Shown: piece by piece, positions 19,746 through 30,341 of the stretch
Layout: every line of letters begins with the position of its first letter
How positions within the stretch are numbered: position 1 is the first letter of the stretch
Source: JAVVEG01 sp032251455
GTDB lineage: Bacteria > Pseudomonadota > Gammaproteobacteria > Pseudomonadales > Pseudohongiellaceae
DNA length: 64,000 bases
Direction: 5' to 3'
Assembly (NCBI GenBank): GCA_032251455.1
Contig: JAVVEG010000001.1
Coordinates: 1-64,000, forward strand
Made by a program: the position numbers and the translations under genes
Notes under the pieces: model-generated
Seen by the model: the letters and a program-made list of their open reading frames with translations, nothing else
What the model was told of the DNA's origin: nothing
The model's database searches: none

Positions 19746-20586
19746 AGCCTTGTTATTGTTGCTGTTGCTGGCGATCCTGCCTGCCAGGGTCATGGCGCAG
19801 CAATCCAGCAGCAATGTGATGCCCCTGGATTTTGATATCGACAGTTTTCTTGATGCCAACCAGTTAGGCAATAGCGAGTCTCTGGCCGATTTTGTCTGGG
19901 TCAGGGGACGATATACCAACTATCCGAACGGTGGCCGGGGTATGCGTCGCCGCGGTGGCTGGTGGGATACCGATTACCCTGACGCAGAATCCAATTTCCT
20001 GCGCGGTGTGCAACGGTATACCAACATAGACACGCACAGTAAAAGCTATGAATGGATGGACCTGACCGATCCGCGCCTGTATGAACACACCTTTCTTTAC
20101 ATGAACATGAAAAGAGTGCCTATTGGAACTCTTTACAGTGGTCCGAATTTCAACCCGGAAGAAATCGAAGCCTTGCGCGAGTTCATGTTTCGTGGAGGTT
20201 TTGTAATGGTGGATGATTTCTGGGGAGAAGAGCATTGGCAGGATTTTTTGCTGGAAATCGCCAAACTTTTCCCGGAGCGGGAGCTGGTCAGGCTGGATAC
20301 ACAGCATGAGATTTTCCACACCTTCTTTGATGTCAATGAAGTCGCTCAGGTGCCGGGTCGCATGGTGACCTGGGATGGCGGTGTATTCAATCTTGATGAT
20401 CCGGCATATCCCCCTTCCGTCCATGCAATTCTTGATGATGATGGCCGGGTGATGTTTGTGGCCAATTTCAACACAGATCTGGGTGACGGTTGGGAGCACA
20501 CTTTTTATGAAAGGTATCCCACGCATTACACCAATGAGGCTTACAAGCTGACAATCAATTATCTGATCTATGCATTCACGCACTGA
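19729..20586 (+). CDS. DUF4159 domain secreted protein
   Basis: A 285-residue protein with a signal peptide (LLLLLLLAILPARVMAQ). It matches the DUF4159 family, a GATase-like fold usually encoded with MoxR and DUF58. Characteristic pieces are VWVRGRYTNYP, the segment around RYTNIDTHSKSYEWMDL, and EALREFMFRGGFVMVDDFWG. ATG 19729 is chosen because it begins the signal peptide; it overlaps the previous gene by 17 bases. An upstream in-frame start would add a hydrophilic stretch and spoil the signal. Some relatives elsewhere fuse this domain to a BatA N-terminus; here the two are separate genes. No enzymatic residues are known for the family. Confidence 0.82.
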   Translation: MQVRTEALLLLLLLAILPARVMAQQSSSNVMPLDFDIDSFLDANQLGNSESLADFVWVRGRYTNYPNGGRGMRRRGGWWDTDYPDAESNFLRGVQRYTNIDTHSKSYEWMDLTDPRLYEHTFLYMNMKRVPIGTLYSGPNFNPEEIEALREFMFRGGFVMVDDFWGEEHWQDFLLEIAKLFPERELVRLDTQHEIFHTFFDVNEVAQVPGRMVTWDGGVFNLDDPAYPPSVHAILDDDGRVMFVANFNTDLGDGWEHTFYERYPTHYTNEAYKLTINYLIYAFTH

Positions 20587-20605
20587 CAACAGGCAGGAAC
20601 CCATT

Positions 20606-21658
<1,053 letters not shown>

Positions 21659-21676
21659 GCCTATAGAGCAGCAATC

Positions 21677-22567
21677 ATGGTAGCGACCAATTTTATAGAC
21701 CCGGCAGTGCTGAATGGCCTGGATAACCTCGAACTCAAGGCCAGGGTCGTGGTCGAAGGGTTCATTGCGGGTTTGCACAAGAGTCCGCATCGTGGGTTCA
21801 GTGTCGAATTCAATGACTATCGTCACTATTATCGTGGCGATGACATGCGCCATGTCGACTGGAAGCTATATGCCCGCAGCGATAAGCTTTATGTCAAGCA
21901 GTATGAAGATGAAACCAATGTTCGCTGTTATATCGTACTGGATGCCAGCGCATCCATGTCTTATGCCTCGGCGACAGTCAGCAAGCTTGAATATGCCCGG
22001 ATATTGGCCTCGGCCCTGGCCTATTTCATTATGCGGCAACGTGATGCGGTTGGCCTGATCACCTTTGATGAAAAGGTGCGGGACTATATTCCAGCCCTGT
22101 GCCGGCAACCTCATCTTATCCGGATTCTGCGTGTGCTCTCTGGGCTTGAGGCGTCACGCCGGACCGATACCAACCGGCCTTTGCTTGATCTTGCAGCCAA
22201 TCTGAACAAGAAAAGCCTGGTCGTGCTGATCAGTGATCTGCTTGAAGACGAGGAAAGTACCATCAAGACCCTGCAACAATTGCGGGCGATGGGTAATGAA
22301 GTGATTCTGTTCCATGTGCTTGATGATGCCGAGTTGTTGTTCCCGTTTACCGAATCATCCGAATTTATCGATGTTGAAACCAATGAATCCTGGATTACTT
22401 CACCAGCTGCAATTCGCAAGAATTATCTCGAAAATCTGCAGCGCTATCTGGATAACTGCAAGCAAAAATGCCAACGCAATGGTGTGGACTATTGTCTGTT
22501 GAATACCTCTCAACCACTGGATGTGGCATTGAATTCCTACATCGCCAGAAGAGCCAGGAGTTTTTGA
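21677..22567 (+). CDS. DUF58 domain protein (VWA-like MoxR partner)
   Basis: A 296-residue soluble protein of the DUF58 family, almost always next to moxR. The hallmark stretch FNDYRHYYRGDDMRHVDWKL is present, followed by a VWA-like strand with D89-x-S91-x-S93 (VLDASASMSY). No membrane segment or signal peptide is evident, so it should work in the cytoplasm with MoxR. The gene starts 18 bases after moxR and ends immediately before the next ATG (stop 22565-22567, start 22568), indicating coupled translation. It probably links the ATPase to the membrane-bound VWA proteins; this is inferred from family context. Confidence 0.93.
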   Translation: MVATNFIDPAVLNGLDNLELKARVVVEGFIAGLHKSPHRGFSVEFNDYRHYYRGDDMRHVDWKLYARSDKLYVKQYEDETNVRCYIVLDASASMSYASATVSKLEYARILASALAYFIMRQRDAVGLITFDEKVRDYIPALCRQPHLIRILRVLSGLEASRRTDTNRPLLDLAANLNKKSLVVLISDLLEDEESTIKTLQQLRAMGNEVILFHVLDDAELLFPFTESSEFIDVETNESWITSPAAIRKNYLENLQRYLDNCKQKCQRNGVDYCLLNTSQPLDVALNSYIARRARSF

Positions 22568-24598
22568 ATGAGTTTCCTGGCCCCTTTTTTCCTGTTTGGT
22601 CTTCTGGCTGCAGCCATTCCAGTTGCCATTCATCTGATAAGGCGAGAAAAGCCGCCAAAAATAATTTTCAGTACCTTGCGTTTCATCAAAAGTACCACCA
22701 GGAAGTTGATACTGTTCCAGCAGATACAGCAATGGTTGTTGCTGGCATTGCGGGCGGCCTTGATTGTGTTGCTGGTTTTTGCCTTTGCCAGACCATTGTT
22801 TGATAGCAATATGGGTTCTTTGCTCGATGCCGAACCAGAGTCTCTGGTGTTATTGCTGGATACTTCCTTGAGCATGCGCTATGGGGACAGGTTTGATACA
22901 GCCCGGACCGAAGCGCTGGCGGCTCTGGACAGATTGTCGGCTGGTGATGAGGCGGCAGTAATCACTTTTTCCTCGGCAGTGGAAACCGTGCGTGAACTAA
23001 GCACAGATATTGATGCCTTGCGCAGCTTCATCAACGCATTGGATTCTCCTGGTTATGACCGGGTCCAGTTTTTACCACCATTGCGTCTGGCTGATGATCT
23101 TCTTGCCAGCGCCCGCCATTCGAAACGACGAATTCAGATGATTTCAGATTTTCAGGCCAATGGTTTGCCCGAAACCGAACGGACGATGCTGGCACCCGGG
23201 GTTGCCTTCGAGGCGACTCAGACAAGTACCGGAAGCAGCAGGAACCTGAGCATCAGCGATGTGCGTTCACCCGCACAACTACTGAGCGATACCAGCGAAT
23301 ATGACATTCTGGTGCGGCTACGCAGCACCGGAAGCCAGTTGTTGAGCAATGGTCGTGTCAGTCTGCTTATAGATGGTGAAACCAGGGTCAGTGAAGTGTT
23401 TGATCTTGGCGATACTTCCGAGACTGTGATCACCCTGCCTGTCATCTTTGAGCAAGCAGGCAGTCACACCGGAGAGGTGTTGCTGGAAGGCGATGAATTC
23501 AGTGCAGATAACAGCTGGTTTTTTACCATTGATGTTTTGCCCAGGATTCAGGTGCTGGTACTCAATGGTGCCCCCTCGGCCAATTGGTATGACGATGAAA
23601 GCCATTGGCTGGTCTTGGCACTGGAAGGCAGGGGTGAAACTCCTTTTGATGTACAGACTGTGGCACGCGATGAGTTTGAAGCGAGCATGCTTGCAGAAAC
23701 AGATGTCCTGGTCGTATTGAATATGGATGATCCAGGTCAGGCGGCTATGGCCCAGATCGAGCGATTCATTGAAAACGGCGGCACCGCATTTCTGGCTCCA
23801 GGCGATCAGGTCAATGCAGAGCGCTTCAATTCACGTTTTGGCAATATAGCTCCAGGCCAGTTGCTACAGACGGAACTGATGAGGGGCAATGATTATCTTC
23901 TACTGGCTGAGATTGAAAGACGCCATCCAGCGCTGCGCCCCCTTGAATTTGATTGGACTGCAAGATTCGAAGGCATCTGGTCGGTGCAGGCCAAGCCAGA
24001 GACAGAGGTGCTGGCGCGTTTCGACAATGCCATGCCTGCTCTGCTGGAAAGCAGTGTGGGGGCTGGTAAGGTTATGATGTTTGCGTCTGCTCTTGATTTA
24101 AGCTGGAGCAACCTGCCCTTGCAGGGACTTTTTGTACCGCTTATGCATGAATCATTGCGTTATCTGGTACAACCGGAGTCCCGGCAGTCTGCTTACCAGG
24201 TGGGTGATATCATCAATCTGCAAGCCTATTTGGACAATGAAACCGAGCTGTTGTTGTCAGCGCCAGGTCGGGCTTATCAGCAATTGCGGGTTGATGCGTC
24301 CAATCCATCATTGACTTTCCCTGGTCCTGGTCTTTTTCGGCAAGAAGGAAGTGAGGCTCAGAGGTTCTTTGCAGTGAACATTGATCCGGCAGCCGCAGAA
24401 CTACTCCAGATTGATCCGGCACTGTTGCATGACAGAATCATCAATCCGGAAACCACGCCGCAACAAACCGAGCAAATACGCACCCAGCAACTGATGCAGG
24501 AAATTGAGCAACCGCAGCGTATCTGGTGGTGGATTTTGATTCTGGTGACGGTGCTGCTGGCGGCGGAAACGCTGATCGCCAACCGGACATACCGTTGA
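22568..24598 (+). CDS. BatA-type membrane protein with VWA domain
   Basis: The last gene of the operon, 676 residues. It begins with the BatA N-terminal double-helix domain (TIGR02226 type): helix FLFGLLAAAIPVAIHLI, the conserved basic stretch RREKPPKIIFSTLRFI, and a second helix at about residues 57-78. A VWA domain follows with metal-site residues D98-x-S100-x-S102 (LLLDTSLSMRYG), then a GATase-like segment (VLVLNGAPSANWYDDESHW) and a C-terminal membrane helix (WWWILILVTVLLAAETLIA). It directly abuts the DUF58 gene. With the gene at 13722 the operon therefore encodes two membrane VWA/GATase proteins of similar plan. It may be the membrane receptor for MoxR-DUF58. Confidence 0.87.
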   Translation: MSFLAPFFLFGLLAAAIPVAIHLIRREKPPKIIFSTLRFIKSTTRKLILFQQIQQWLLLALRAALIVLLVFAFARPLFDSNMGSLLDAEPESLVLLLDTSLSMRYGDRFDTARTEALAALDRLSAGDEAAVITFSSAVETVRELSTDIDALRSFINALDSPGYDRVQFLPPLRLADDLLASARHSKRRIQMISDFQANGLPETERTMLAPGVAFEATQTSTGSSRNLSISDVRSPAQLLSDTSEYDILVRLRSTGSQLLSNGRVSLLIDGETRVSEVFDLGDTSETVITLPVIFEQAGSHTGEVLLEGDEFSADNSWFFTIDVLPRIQVLVLNGAPSANWYDDESHWLVLALEGRGETPFDVQTVARDEFEASMLAETDVLVVLNMDDPGQAAMAQIERFIENGGTAFLAPGDQVNAERFNSRFGNIAPGQLLQTELMRGNDYLLLAEIERRHPALRPLEFDWTARFEGIWSVQAKPETEVLARFDNAMPALLESSVGAGKVMMFASALDLSWSNLPLQGLFVPLMHESLRYLVQPESRQSAYQVGDIINLQAYLDNETELLLSAPGRAYQQLRVDASNPSLTFPGPGLFRQEGSEAQRFFAVNIDPAAAELLQIDPALLHDRIINPETTPQQTEQIRTQQLMQEIEQPQRIWWWILILVTVLLAAETLIANRTYR

Positions 24599-24853
24599 TT
24601 TGCCAGCTCCAGTTTTTTCTGTCCTGTTCAGCCAAGGCCGCCAGAGCCCAGACCTCAAAGCTACTCAATGTTTCAGAAAGGGGGGGAACAGTGAATCACT
24701 TTAAGGCCTGGAACCCTGACTGATCATGGTATGTGTGCATCTTCCTGATACAGGTTAACCATAACGTGCAATGATCCTAGCATAGGGAAAATGCAATAAG
24801 CCAACACAGTTACAAACCGTAACCGGTATCGAACGTTCGCTCATTATGGAATA
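24599..24853. other. Spacer between converging MoxR/VWA operon and RND pump genes
   Basis: A 255-base spacer. It contains an inverted repeat GTTAC-N5-GTAAC at 24810-24824 (approximate to a base or two) and a perfect 10-bp palindrome CGAACGTTCG at 24830-24839, close to the end of the RND gene. No hairpin with a T-run that would qualify as a classical intrinsic terminator was found, although both neighbouring transcription units end here. Confidence 0.5.
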
Positions 24854-27800
24854 TCAGGTGCTGAATCCTGGTTCCTGTCGCTCCGGCTTGCTCTTGCTGA
24901 AAAGTCCAAGCAGCTTCTGGCAATGACTGCGTATTTGCGTTGGCAATATCAGCATGGAGGGGGTTACGATCAGTGTCAGTATGGTGGCGAAGGACAGGCC
25001 GTAAACGATGGCGCTGGCCAGGCTGACCCACTGCGATGTAATTGGTCCACCCACCTCTATTTCTGCTCCGATAATATCAACTGAAACGTGCATCGCCAGT
25101 GGCAACAAGCCAAATCCGGTGGTGAACGTAGTCAGGAATACGGGACGCAAGCGTTGTATACCGGTTTGAATGATGATTTCACGGATATCCCAGTCAGTAT
25201 GTTTTTCACGCAGGTAGTTGAAGGTGTCTATCAGAACTATATTATTGTTGACGATGATGCCTGCCAGCGAAACAATGCCCACGCCAGTCAGGATGACACT
25301 GAAGGTCTGCCCGGTCAGCAGCAGGCCGAGCAGAACTCCTGCAGTGGAAAGCAGGACAGAGGACAGGATCAACAAGGCCTGATAGTAGCTGTTGAACTGG
25401 GTAACCAGAAGGATGGCCATGGCCATCAGTGCCAGGATGAAAGCCTGCAATAAAAAGGCGAACGAGGCTTCCTGTTCTTCATTGGCACCCCGGAAGCGGT
25501 AATTGACTCCTGGAGCCAGCGGGTTTTCATCAAGCCAGGCTTGCACTTCCTGCAATTTGGTATCGGTGACCTCGCCTGGTGCCGGGTTGGCGCGCACATA
25601 AATAACCCGACTGTCATCGACGCGCTGTATCGAGCTGACCTTGGGTTTGGCTTCTCTGGTAATAAAGCTGCTGATTGGCGCCAGGCCTCTTGCGGTATTG
25701 ATGCGGATGCTGTCAATCTGTTCCAGGCCTCGGTATTCAGCTGGATAGCGGACACGAATTTCAACTTCCTCTTCGCTGTCATCAGGGCGGTAATCCCCCA
25801 TGAAAATGCCATTGGTCATCAACTGCACGGCAGCGCCAATTTCCTGGATACTGGCGCCAAACATGGCTGCCCGGGCTCGATCCACCGTTATTTCCCACTC
25901 GATGCCTGGTATCGGAGTGGTGTCATCGATATCGATGAGCCCGGTCATCCCATTGCTGAGGAAATCACGGATGCGTCTGGCTTCCGAAATCAGGTCGTCG
26001 AGGTTTTCACCGTAAAGTTCAACCTGCAGTTCCTTGCCTACCGGAGGGCCCTGCTCAATGGAGGCGATCTCAGCAGAAATGCCAGGCAGATTGCGGATAG
26101 CCTCGCGATACATGTTTTCCACTTCAAAACCGTCCGGTTCGCGCTCACGCCGATCAATCATTTCGACAAAAATGGTGCCGACCAGGTCCGGCGCGGAGCT
26201 TTCACCTCCCCCCAGGCTTTGTCCGGCACCAGATTGGGTGACAATATTCTTGATATAGCCCACTTCCCTGACGCGTGCTTCAACGTCCAGTACAATGTCA
26301 CGCACTTCTTCAGGAGAAAAATTACCGCGGGCAAAAATCTGTATCTGGGTCTGATTGGGCTCGACACTGGTAAAGAATTCAACACCAGCACCAAAACGCC
26401 CATAAGCCATGATGATCCCCACCAGCAAACCTATGCTGCCCAGGAAGATGATGCCGGGAGATCCCACTGCAATCCTGAGTATGCGACCATAGAGGCCGGT
26501 TATTCCTCCTGTATTTGCTGCGTCACTTTCAGCAAGTTCGTCACTTTGGGCCGGGGCACTCAGATAGCGGCTGCTCTTGCCAAACAAAGAGCCAAGGGTT
26601 GGTGCAAACAGCAAGGCATAAAACAATGAACCGGTCAGCACCGCAAACACGGTGATGGGTAGATAACGCATGAATTCACCCGCTACACCAGGCCAGAACA
26701 TCAATGGCAGGAAGGCTGCCAATGTGGTTGCGGTGGAAGCGATAATGGGCCAGAACATACGGCTGACAGCCTCTTGATAGGCGTCTTCCTTGCTGAAGCC
26801 CTCTGACATCTTTCGATCTGCGTATTCAACCAGCACGATGGCACCATCGATCAACATCCCCAGTCCCAATAACATGCCGAAGATCACCATGAAGTTATAG
26901 GTGAAACCGAGCAGGGAGATAATGATGAATGCGAAAAAGAAAGAGAAAGGGACAGCGAGAGTAACCAGAATGCCGGAACGGATACCCACCGCAGCAATAA
27001 CCACCAGTAACACCAGGAACATGGCAGTGGCCATGTTGCCCTGCAGGCCCATGTTCTGTTCAATCACCATGGGGATGGTATTGTTCAGATAGGAGATGTG
27101 AACAGCCGGAGGCAGATTGGGGCGCATCTCGCGTACGATGGCATCGATGCCGTTCATGGCCTCTATCAGGTTCTCGCCTTTGCGTTTCTGGACATTGATG
27201 GAGATCGATTGCTCCGAGTTTGAGTAGGAGTAGCGGGTGGCATCCTTGAAGGTGCGTCGAACCTCGGCAATATCACTGAGTGTCAGCACTCCAGCGCTGC
27301 TAGAGCTGATGGGAAGATCGAACAGGTCGTCGGCAGTTTCAATCAATCCTGGCAGTTTCACGGCAAAACTGCCGGCACCGGTATTGACGGCACCGGCAGG
27401 AATCAGGCGGTTATTGTCGCTGACCGCCTGGACGATGGCCTGGTTGGTAATGCCATAGGTTTCCAGTTTGGCGGGATCAATGATGATTTCCAGCAGTTCT
27501 TCGCGATTGCCAACCATATCGGCAGTGAGGATTTCAGGCAAAGTTTCTATCTCACGTTGCAAGTCTTCAGCTATCCGCAAGAGTACACGCTCGGGGACAC
27601 CTTTCCCGGCAATGGCTATCTGCACAACCGGCACGGAAGCAGCAGAGACTTCCTGCACAATGGGTTCTTCGGTTTCCTGTGGAAATCTGGCTTTGGCTCG
27701 ATCCAGTGCCGCGCGGGTTTCCTGAAGAGCAAAATTGGAGTCAAGAGTCACGTCAAATTCTACGATGATGGTCGCCGCCCCTTCGTTGGAGAAAGAGCTG

Positions 27801-28039
27801 ACTTCGGTAACCCCTTCAACCGACTTCAGCTCGATTTCAGTGGGTTTGGCCAAAAGTCGTTCGGCGTCCTCAGGGGAAATTCCCTGATGGAGAATGGTAG
27901 TGACTATTATCGGGACACTGACATCCGGATTGAGTTCGACAGGGATGGTCAGGTAGGCTCCGAACCCGGTCAACATAATGACCACGAACACGCTGACGGT
28001 GGTTCTGGCTCTGGATACCGCAGCATTGATATAACGCAT
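24854..28039 (-). CDS. RND efflux pump permease (AcrB/HAE1-like)
   Basis: A 1,061-residue inner-membrane proton-driven exporter with the usual plan of twelve helices and two large periplasmic loops. N-terminal family marks include IPVELNPDVSVPIIVTT. In the fourth helix, where AcrB has the proton-relay pair Asp-Asp, the sequence reads GMLIDGAIVLVEYADRK, so the first Asp is kept and the second is Gly. The later segment GIIVNNNIVLIDTFNYLRE is also typical. It is encoded 24 bases after its adaptor, in the usual order adaptor-pump. No outer-membrane factor or regulator gene adjoins it, so it probably uses a TolC-like protein encoded elsewhere. The substrate is unknown. Confidence 0.93.
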   Translation of the reverse strand: MRYINAAVSRARTTVSVFVVIMLTGFGAYLTIPVELNPDVSVPIIVTTILHQGISPEDAERLLAKPTEIELKSVEGVTEVSSFSNEGAATIIVEFDVTLDSNFALQETRAALDRAKARFPQETEEPIVQEVSAASVPVVQIAIAGKGVPERVLLRIAEDLQREIETLPEILTADMVGNREELLEIIIDPAKLETYGITNQAIVQAVSDNNRLIPAGAVNTGAGSFAVKLPGLIETADDLFDLPISSSSAGVLTLSDIAEVRRTFKDATRYSYSNSEQSISINVQKRKGENLIEAMNGIDAIVREMRPNLPPAVHISYLNNTIPMVIEQNMGLQGNMATAMFLVLLVVIAAVGIRSGILVTLAVPFSFFFAFIIISLLGFTYNFMVIFGMLLGLGMLIDGAIVLVEYADRKMSEGFSKEDAYQEAVSRMFWPIIASTATTLAAFLPLMFWPGVAGEFMRYLPITVFAVLTGSLFYALLFAPTLGSLFGKSSRYLSAPAQSDELAESDAANTGGITGLYGRILRIAVGSPGIIFLGSIGLLVGIIMAYGRFGAGVEFFTSVEPNQTQIQIFARGNFSPEEVRDIVLDVEARVREVGYIKNIVTQSGAGQSLGGGESSAPDLVGTIFVEMIDRREREPDGFEVENMYREAIRNLPGISAEIASIEQGPPVGKELQVELYGENLDDLISEARRIRDFLSNGMTGLIDIDDTTPIPGIEWEITVDRARAAMFGASIQEIGAAVQLMTNGIFMGDYRPDDSEEEVEIRVRYPAEYRGLEQIDSIRINTARGLAPISSFITREAKPKVSSIQRVDDSRVIYVRANPAPGEVTDTKLQEVQAWLDENPLAPGVNYRFRGANEEQEASFAFLLQAFILALMAMAILLVTQFNSYYQALLILSSVLLSTAGVLLGLLLTGQTFSVILTGVGIVSLAGIIVNNNIVLIDTFNYLREKHTDWDIREIIIQTGIQRLRPVFLTTFTTGFGLLPLAMHVSVDIIGAEIEVGGPITSQWVSLASAIVYGLSFATILTLIVTPSMLILPTQIRSHCQKLLGLFSKSKPERQEPGFST

Positions 28040-28063
28040 TAGGAGTACACCTTGTTGTCTGTA

Positions 28064-29167
28064 TCAGCGTGATGTTTCCACCGTCTGGCCCGGGAAAACG
28101 ATTTCCTGGCCGAGGGTGATGATATCGGTTTGTGCCGGCAGGCCGGTTACCCAGGTGCCTGGGTTGATGCCGTTATTTTCGCCAACGATTTTTACTTCAT
28201 GGAACTCAACGACATTATCCCGGTTGACAGTTTTGACTCCGATAAGTCCATTGTCATCCAGGGTCAATGCGGAGGGTGTCACCATGTGAGCCCGGATCTG
28301 CCGGCCAGTTACAAATATCTCGGCAGTGACACCCTGGCGCAGGGCGACATCTCCCGGGGAAACTTCAACCTCGATACGATAGCTGCGGCTGGCGGGGTCT
28401 GCCGCACGAGCGATATAGGTCACCTTGCCGCTGATTGTTTCCCCGGTCATGAGGCTTGCGGTTGCAGTAGAGCCAAGCTCTATTCGGGCGACATTTTCTT
28501 CGGAAACAAAACCGGTCAACAACATCGGATCATCATCCAGCAAGCGGGCACAGGTGCCGCCGATATCCATCAAGGCTCCCACTTCCACTTCTCGCGTTTC
28601 CAGAATGCCATCGAAGGGGGCAATGATACGCGTGCGTTTCAGAGCGAGTTCGGCGCGTTCAACTGCAGCAATGGCTGCGTCCAGGTCTGCCTTGAGCTGA
28701 GCCACATTGGTTCTGGAGGTCAGGTTGCGGCGCTCAAGATCGAGTCCTCCCTGGTACTCCAGTTCAGCCTGAGCTAGCCTGCTTTTTGCTTCCTGCAAGT
28801 CGACTTCACGGGTATCGATAGCCAGCTGACAGATCAGATCGCCGGTTTTTACCCGCTTGCCCCGTTCGATTGGAGTATCAACAACGCGACCTGATGTTTC
28901 TGCCCGGATATCCACTACACGTTTTGCTTCGGTAATACCACGAACCCGGACGCGTTCAACAAAATCCTGTTCGGTCACGCTCTTTATCCGGACTATATAG
29001 GCGCTGCTGTCACCACCCACAGTAGCCTCTTCAGGGACGGCGCGGATACTGGTTTCGGTTTGGGGAGTTTCGAAGCGTGCGCTCGGGCTGGTGCGTTCAC
29101 GGGGAATCAGCATCCACACTACCAACAAGGCAACAAGGCCCAGAGCTACCAGATGTTGTAGTTTCAC
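28064..29167 (-). CDS. RND efflux periplasmic adaptor (membrane fusion protein)
   Basis: A 367-residue adaptor subunit that connects the RND pump to an outer-membrane channel. An N-terminal helix (LVALGLVALLVVWMLI) anchors it. The lipoyl half-motifs (VDIRAETSGRVVDTPIERGK and RIIAPFDGILETREVEVGAL) flank a helical hairpin of about 60 residues (residues ~120-180), and beta-barrel and membrane-proximal domains follow. It lies immediately upstream of the pump on the same strand and is almost certainly cotranscribed. Upstream it faces a 339-base spacer with a palindrome that may be an operator. Confidence 0.93.
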   Translation of the reverse strand: MKLQHLVALGLVALLVVWMLIPRERTSPSARFETPQTETSIRAVPEEATVGGDSSAYIVRIKSVTEQDFVERVRVRGITEAKRVVDIRAETSGRVVDTPIERGKRVKTGDLICQLAIDTREVDLQEAKSRLAQAELEYQGGLDLERRNLTSRTNVAQLKADLDAAIAAVERAELALKRTRIIAPFDGILETREVEVGALMDIGGTCARLLDDDPMLLTGFVSEENVARIELGSTATASLMTGETISGKVTYIARAADPASRSYRIEVEVSPGDVALRQGVTAEIFVTGRQIRAHMVTPSALTLDDNGLIGVKTVNRDNVVEFHEVKIVGENNGINPGTWVTGLPAQTDIITLGQEIVFPGQTVETSR

Positions 29168-29506
29168 TTCAATCTCCGTTGTAATGATGCACTTGCGTCA
29201 GCGTGTGGTTGATTTTGCTTGAAATAGGTATCCAGTCTGGCACTTTGGATAAAAATGCTGGAGTAAAAAACCGATTCTAGCGACATTTGTTCAGGATGCC
29301 ATGCATTTTAGTGTTACGTATTGTAACCACTTGGTTTGATATTGCAATGTCATTCAACGCATCAAACAAGTGGTACGACTTCTTCGCTGGCAATGACAGT
29401 TTGGATCAATACCCGGTTACTGCGATGGGGGCTTTACGCTACCATATCCGATAAGTACAGAGAGTACCTCAAGCGCAGTTCCATTTCATGAAGAAGAGGG
29501 TGAAAA
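29168..29506. other. Divergent spacer between RND adaptor and SDR gene, with inverted repeat
   Basis: A 339-base AT-rich spacer that should hold the promoters for the leftward efflux genes and the rightward SDR gene. At 29313-29327 is a perfect GTTAC-N5-GTAAC inverted repeat, extended by AGTG/CACT-like flanks, which has the form of a repressor site. No coding sequence was recognised. Confidence 0.5.
29313..29327. promoter_or_regulatory. Candidate operator: GTTAC-N5-GTAAC inverted repeat
   Basis: Two perfect 5-bp arms separated by five bases, with partly symmetric flanks, located about 145 bases upstream of the efflux adaptor start. A similar inverted repeat occurs near 24810 downstream of the pump gene. 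No regulator gene is adjacent, so the binding protein is unknown. Short palindromes like this can occur by chance. Confidence 0.3.
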
Positions 29507-30298
29507 GTGAAGGATATCAACGGTAAGGTGGCAATAGTCACAGGTTCTGGCACTGGAGTCGGTGCGGCTACCGCCAGACAGTTGGCAGGTCTGGGTTGTC
29601 ATGTGCTGATCAATTACAGTCGCAGTGAACAGGCCGCGCTGGCAGTTGCCACGGAATGCCAGACCCTGGGGGTAGACACTCTGGTCTGCAAGGCCAATGT
29701 GGCAGAGGATGCCGAATGCAGGGCCATGGTGCAACAGGCTATCGATAAATGGGGTCAGGTTGATATCCTGGTCAATAATGCCGGGGTGACCCGGTTTTGT
29801 GATCATGCCCGCCTGGACGGTCTGGATGCAGCGGATTTTCAACAGATTTATGCTGTCAATGTCATCGGTGCCTACCAGATGATCCGGGCAGTTGCTGCAG
29901 CAATGCAGACACAACCTCAGGGGGGTGTGGTTGTCAATGTGGCATCAACAGCAGCCATTACCGGAATTGGCAGTTCAGTCGCCTATGCCGCTTCCAAGGG
30001 AGCCCTGGTGACGATGACTTTGTCACTGGCCCGGGCTTTGGGGCCGAAGCTGCGCATCAATGCAGTGTGCCCGGGCTTCATCCAGGGTGACTGGCTGCGA
30101 GAGGGGCTGGGAGCTGAGCAGTATGAGGCAGCAAAGCAGCATAATGAGCGCCATGCCCCCCTGGGAGTCACTGCGTCACCGGAGACAGTGGCTGAAGCAA
30201 TTCTGCATTTCATCATTGGTCCGCAGATCATTACCGGGGAAACCCTGATTGTGGATGGTGGCCGGCATTTGAATCAGGTACCTTTGGCGCGAAGGTAA
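29507..30298 (+). CDS. SDR family NAD(P)-dependent oxidoreductase (FabG-like)
   Basis: A 263-residue short-chain dehydrogenase/reductase. It has the nucleotide-binding TGSGTGVGAATA motif, NNAGV, the catalytic serine in VNVASTAAITGIGSS and the YAASKGA tyrosine-lysine pair. The C-terminal GETLIVDGGRHL is typical of classical SDRs. The start is GTG 29507, with GAGGG at 29496-29500, six bases upstream. These enzymes interconvert alcohols and ketones; the substrate is not predictable and FabG itself is normally found with other fatty-acid genes. It stands alone, converging on regA with a 43-base spacer. Confidence 0.9.
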   Translation: MKDINGKVAIVTGSGTGVGAATARQLAGLGCHVLINYSRSEQAALAVATECQTLGVDTLVCKANVAEDAECRAMVQQAIDKWGQVDILVNNAGVTRFCDHARLDGLDAADFQQIYAVNVIGAYQMIRAVAAAMQTQPQGGVVVNVASTAAITGIGSSVAYAASKGALVTMTLSLARALGPKLRINAVCPGFIQGDWLREGLGAEQYEAAKQHNERHAPLGVTASPETVAEAILHFIIGPQIITGETLIVDGGRHLNQVPLARR

Positions 30299-30341
30299 CA
30301 CCGCCGGCGAGAAGATATAATGCCGACAGTAGTGTGGCCAC

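Noticed and set aside
25541..26629. A 362-codon rightward frame opposite the RND pump gene
   Set aside because: Shadow of the pump coding sequence, with no recognisable features.
24854..29167. A TetR-type regulator for the RND pump
   Set aside because: No such gene lies within reach; the only nearby genes are an SDR and the MoxR/VWA operon.
29483..29912. A leftward open frame in the SDR gene region as a possible divergent small gene
   Set aside because: It is antisense to the SDR start and most of its length; only noise codons are seen.
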